From positions 1 through 7,410 of the forward strand of contig SXSP01000303.1 in assembly GCA_005792225.1 (NCBI GenBank): a stretch of DNA of 7,410 nt, given 5' to 3'. Position numbers and translations under genes: made by a program. Positions 6,122-7,410 of this stretch are shown here, in pieces. The DNA comes from Bdellovibrionales bacterium. GTDB lineage: Bacteria > Bdellovibrionota > Bdellovibrionia > Bdellovibrionales > JAMPXM01. The notes under the pieces are model-generated. The model had not been told where the DNA came from, did not search any database, and worked only from the letters and a program-made list of their open reading frames with translations. Positions within the stretch are counted from its first letter, which is position 1. Each line of letters opens with the position of its first letter.

Positions 6122-6126
6122 GGAGG
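6122..6126 (+). promoter_or_regulatory. Ribosome binding site of the monooxygenase
   Basis: GGAGG begins two bases after the preceding stop codon and lies four bases before the ATG at 6131. The tight packing supports co-transcription with the small lipoprotein. Confidence 0.7.
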
Positions 6127-6130
6127 TCAG

Positions 6131-7410
6131 ATGGAAAAGTGCGACGTGCTCATCGTGGGGGCAGGTCCCACGGGCTTGATGCTGTCTTGCCTGCTACGTC
6201 GGCTCGGAATCTCGATTCGCCTCATGGACAAGAATTTGTCTCCCGCAACTGAATCACGCGCGATCGGTATCCAGGCGCGCACCCTCGAACTCTTTCAGAA
6301 CTTAGGGATCGTCGAAAAACTCTTGCGCCAGGGCTTGCGCGCTGGAGGCGCCGAAATCTTCTTGAACGGAAGAAGACGTCTTCGCATCGATATTTCGGAT
6401 ATGGCTCGCGCGGATACTCCCTATCCTTATTTGCTGTTCCTCTCCCAGGCGTCAACCGAAGCCATTTTAACAGAACATCTTGCGAGCGTCGGAGGGAGGA
6501 TCGAACGGGGTACGAATCTCGTTGAATTCACTCAAGATGAACATCTTGTTCACTCGCTCGTAAAAAACAATCAAGGTTTAGAGACCCGAATCCAATCTCA
6601 GTTCATCATCGGTTGCGATGGGGCTCATAGCCGGGTCCGCAAGCAACTCGGATTAAACTTTCACGGCAGCTCCTATGCGAGTGAATTCATCATGGCGGAC
6701 GCACGGGTGCAGTGGGCCCTTCCTCACGATAAACTCTTTGCGTTCCTATCGCCGGGAAATCTGGGCGTCTTCTTTCCTCAGTCCAGTGCGATGAGCCGCG
6801 TGCTTTCGATCCGACGTTATGCCGAAACGGAGGACGAGCCCCAAACCGAAGCAACGACGTCTTGGCCAGCAACGCTTGAGGAAATCGAATCTCGATTCAG
6901 GGCCGCTTCAAAACAAGAGGTCCACTTGAGTGATCCCGCGTGGGTCACGAAATTTCATGTGCATCATCGCTCCGTCGACCGCACGCGTGTTAGACGCGCC
7001 TTCCTGGCAGGAGATGCGTCTCACATCCATAGTCCGGTCGGAGCCCAAGGCATGAACACGGGTCTTCAAGACGCAGCAAATCTGGCCTGGAAGCTGGCCG
7101 CTGTTATTCGAGGCGAATGGAAAGCGAGTCTCCTTGATACCTACCACTCTGAACGATGGCCGATCGGTCAAAAACTCCTGGAGGTCACCGATCGTTTTTT
7201 CAGAATTGTCGCCACACAAAATGCTGGAGTGATCGGCTTACGCAATCTCTTCTTTCCAGTTGTCACGCGACTCATGATGAAGTTTCCAGCCGGCAAGCGG
7301 GCCATCTTTCGTTTCATCTCTCAGCTCAATATCCACTATCACGAAAGCGAAGCCGTCCGAGAGAGCCTCACTCCTCAAGCGACTCTTCATTTTCGTCGGA
7401 CTCTCCCCAC
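6131..7410 (+). CDS. Class A FAD-dependent monooxygenase (phenol hydroxylase-like), 3' truncated by window
   Basis: The frame is open from the ATG at 6131 to the right edge: 426 codons and no stop. The protein is a flavoprotein hydroxylase of the PF01494 group, which uses NAD(P)H and O2 to hydroxylate aromatic or polyketide-like substrates. It has the N-terminal dinucleotide-binding fold DVLIVGAGPTGLML (G10, G12, G15). After this comes the family segment ESRAIGIQARTLELFQNLGI, then the DG motif IIGCDGAHSRVRKQLGL (D163-G164, FAD and NAD(P)H contact). The FAD ribityl/GD motif follows in FLAGDASHIHSPVGAQGMNTGLQDAANLAWKLA (D295). PheA/TfdB/MhpA-type relatives are usually about 500-600 residues, some with a thioredoxin-like C-terminal domain, so roughly the last quarter is missing here. 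The substrate cannot be read from the sequence, and no ring-cleavage or polyketide gene is in view. It is the second gene of a probable operon with the small lipoprotein. Confidence 0.9.
   Translation, partial: MEKCDVLIVGAGPTGLMLSCLLRRLGISIRLMDKNLSPATESRAIGIQARTLELFQNLGIVEKLLRQGLRAGGAEIFLNGRRRLRIDISDMARADTPYPYLLFLSQASTEAILTEHLASVGGRIERGTNLVEFTQDEHLVHSLVKNNQGLETRIQSQFIIGCDGAHSRVRKQLGLNFHGSSYASEFIMADARVQWALPHDKLFAFLSPGNLGVFFPQSSAMSRVLSIRRYAETEDEPQTEATTSWPATLEEIESRFRAASKQEVHLSDPAWVTKFHVHHRSVDRTRVRRAFLAGDASHIHSPVGAQGMNTGLQDAANLAWKLAAVIRGEWKASLLDTYHSERWPIGQKLLEVTDRFFRIVATQNAGVIGLRNLFFPVVTRLMMKFPAGKRAIFRFISQLNIHYHESEAVRESLTPQATLHFRRTLP

Overview
The window holds two strongly recognisable enzymes, a complete insertion sequence and several exported lipoproteins of unknown function. 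Three consecutive non-IS genes (metalloprotease, repeat lipoprotein, small lipoprotein) start with a lipoprotein or lipoprotein-like signal. One of these is a Met-zincin metalloprotease, and another carries the signal ending SFQNCG that I associate with Bdellovibrio-type secreted proteins. Together with moderate GC and AGGAGG-type ribosome binding sites, this points to a Gram-negative bacterium, plausibly Bdellovibrionota or a related predatory or delta-like lineage. That assignment is an inference; no rRNA or marker gene is present.

Layout. 1-681 (+) is the 3' part of an unrecognised gene, open to the left edge. It is followed 13 bases later by 695-2848 (+), a 717-residue zinc metalloprotease lipoprotein (HELGHNLGLRH plus a SIMDY Met-turn). 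Next is an insertion sequence of about 955-963 bp (about 2834-3796) with 26-bp terminal inverted repeats (25/26 identical). It encodes one minus-strand DDE-type transposase with an InsA-like zinc ribbon (2870-3745). The IS sits exactly between two convergent genes: its left end supplies the metalloprotease stop codon, and its right end touches the stop codon of 3796-5469 (-). No target-site duplication is visible.

3796-5469 (-) is a 557-residue lipoprotein-like surface protein. It has a ten-copy PTPPGAT-type linker, encoded by a 21-bp tandem repeat, and a C-terminal EF-hand-like calcium-loop region. A 215-base divergent intergenic region (5470-5684) follows, with a 7+7 bp palindrome and a small hairpin. 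Reading right from it are a 144-residue lipoprotein (5685-6119) and, 11 bases on, a class A FAD-dependent aromatic-ring-hydroxylase-type monooxygenase that runs off the right edge (6131-7410, 426 codons visible).

There are probably three transcription units: unknown gene plus metalloprotease (+), the repeat lipoprotein (-) possibly reading into the IS, and small lipoprotein plus monooxygenase (+). Nothing in the window links the three into one pathway. I see no convincing new multi-gene system. The most notable structures are the flush, duplication-less IS between the two convergent genes, the hairpin in front of its transposase, and the synonymous-only variation in the 21-bp repeat array.
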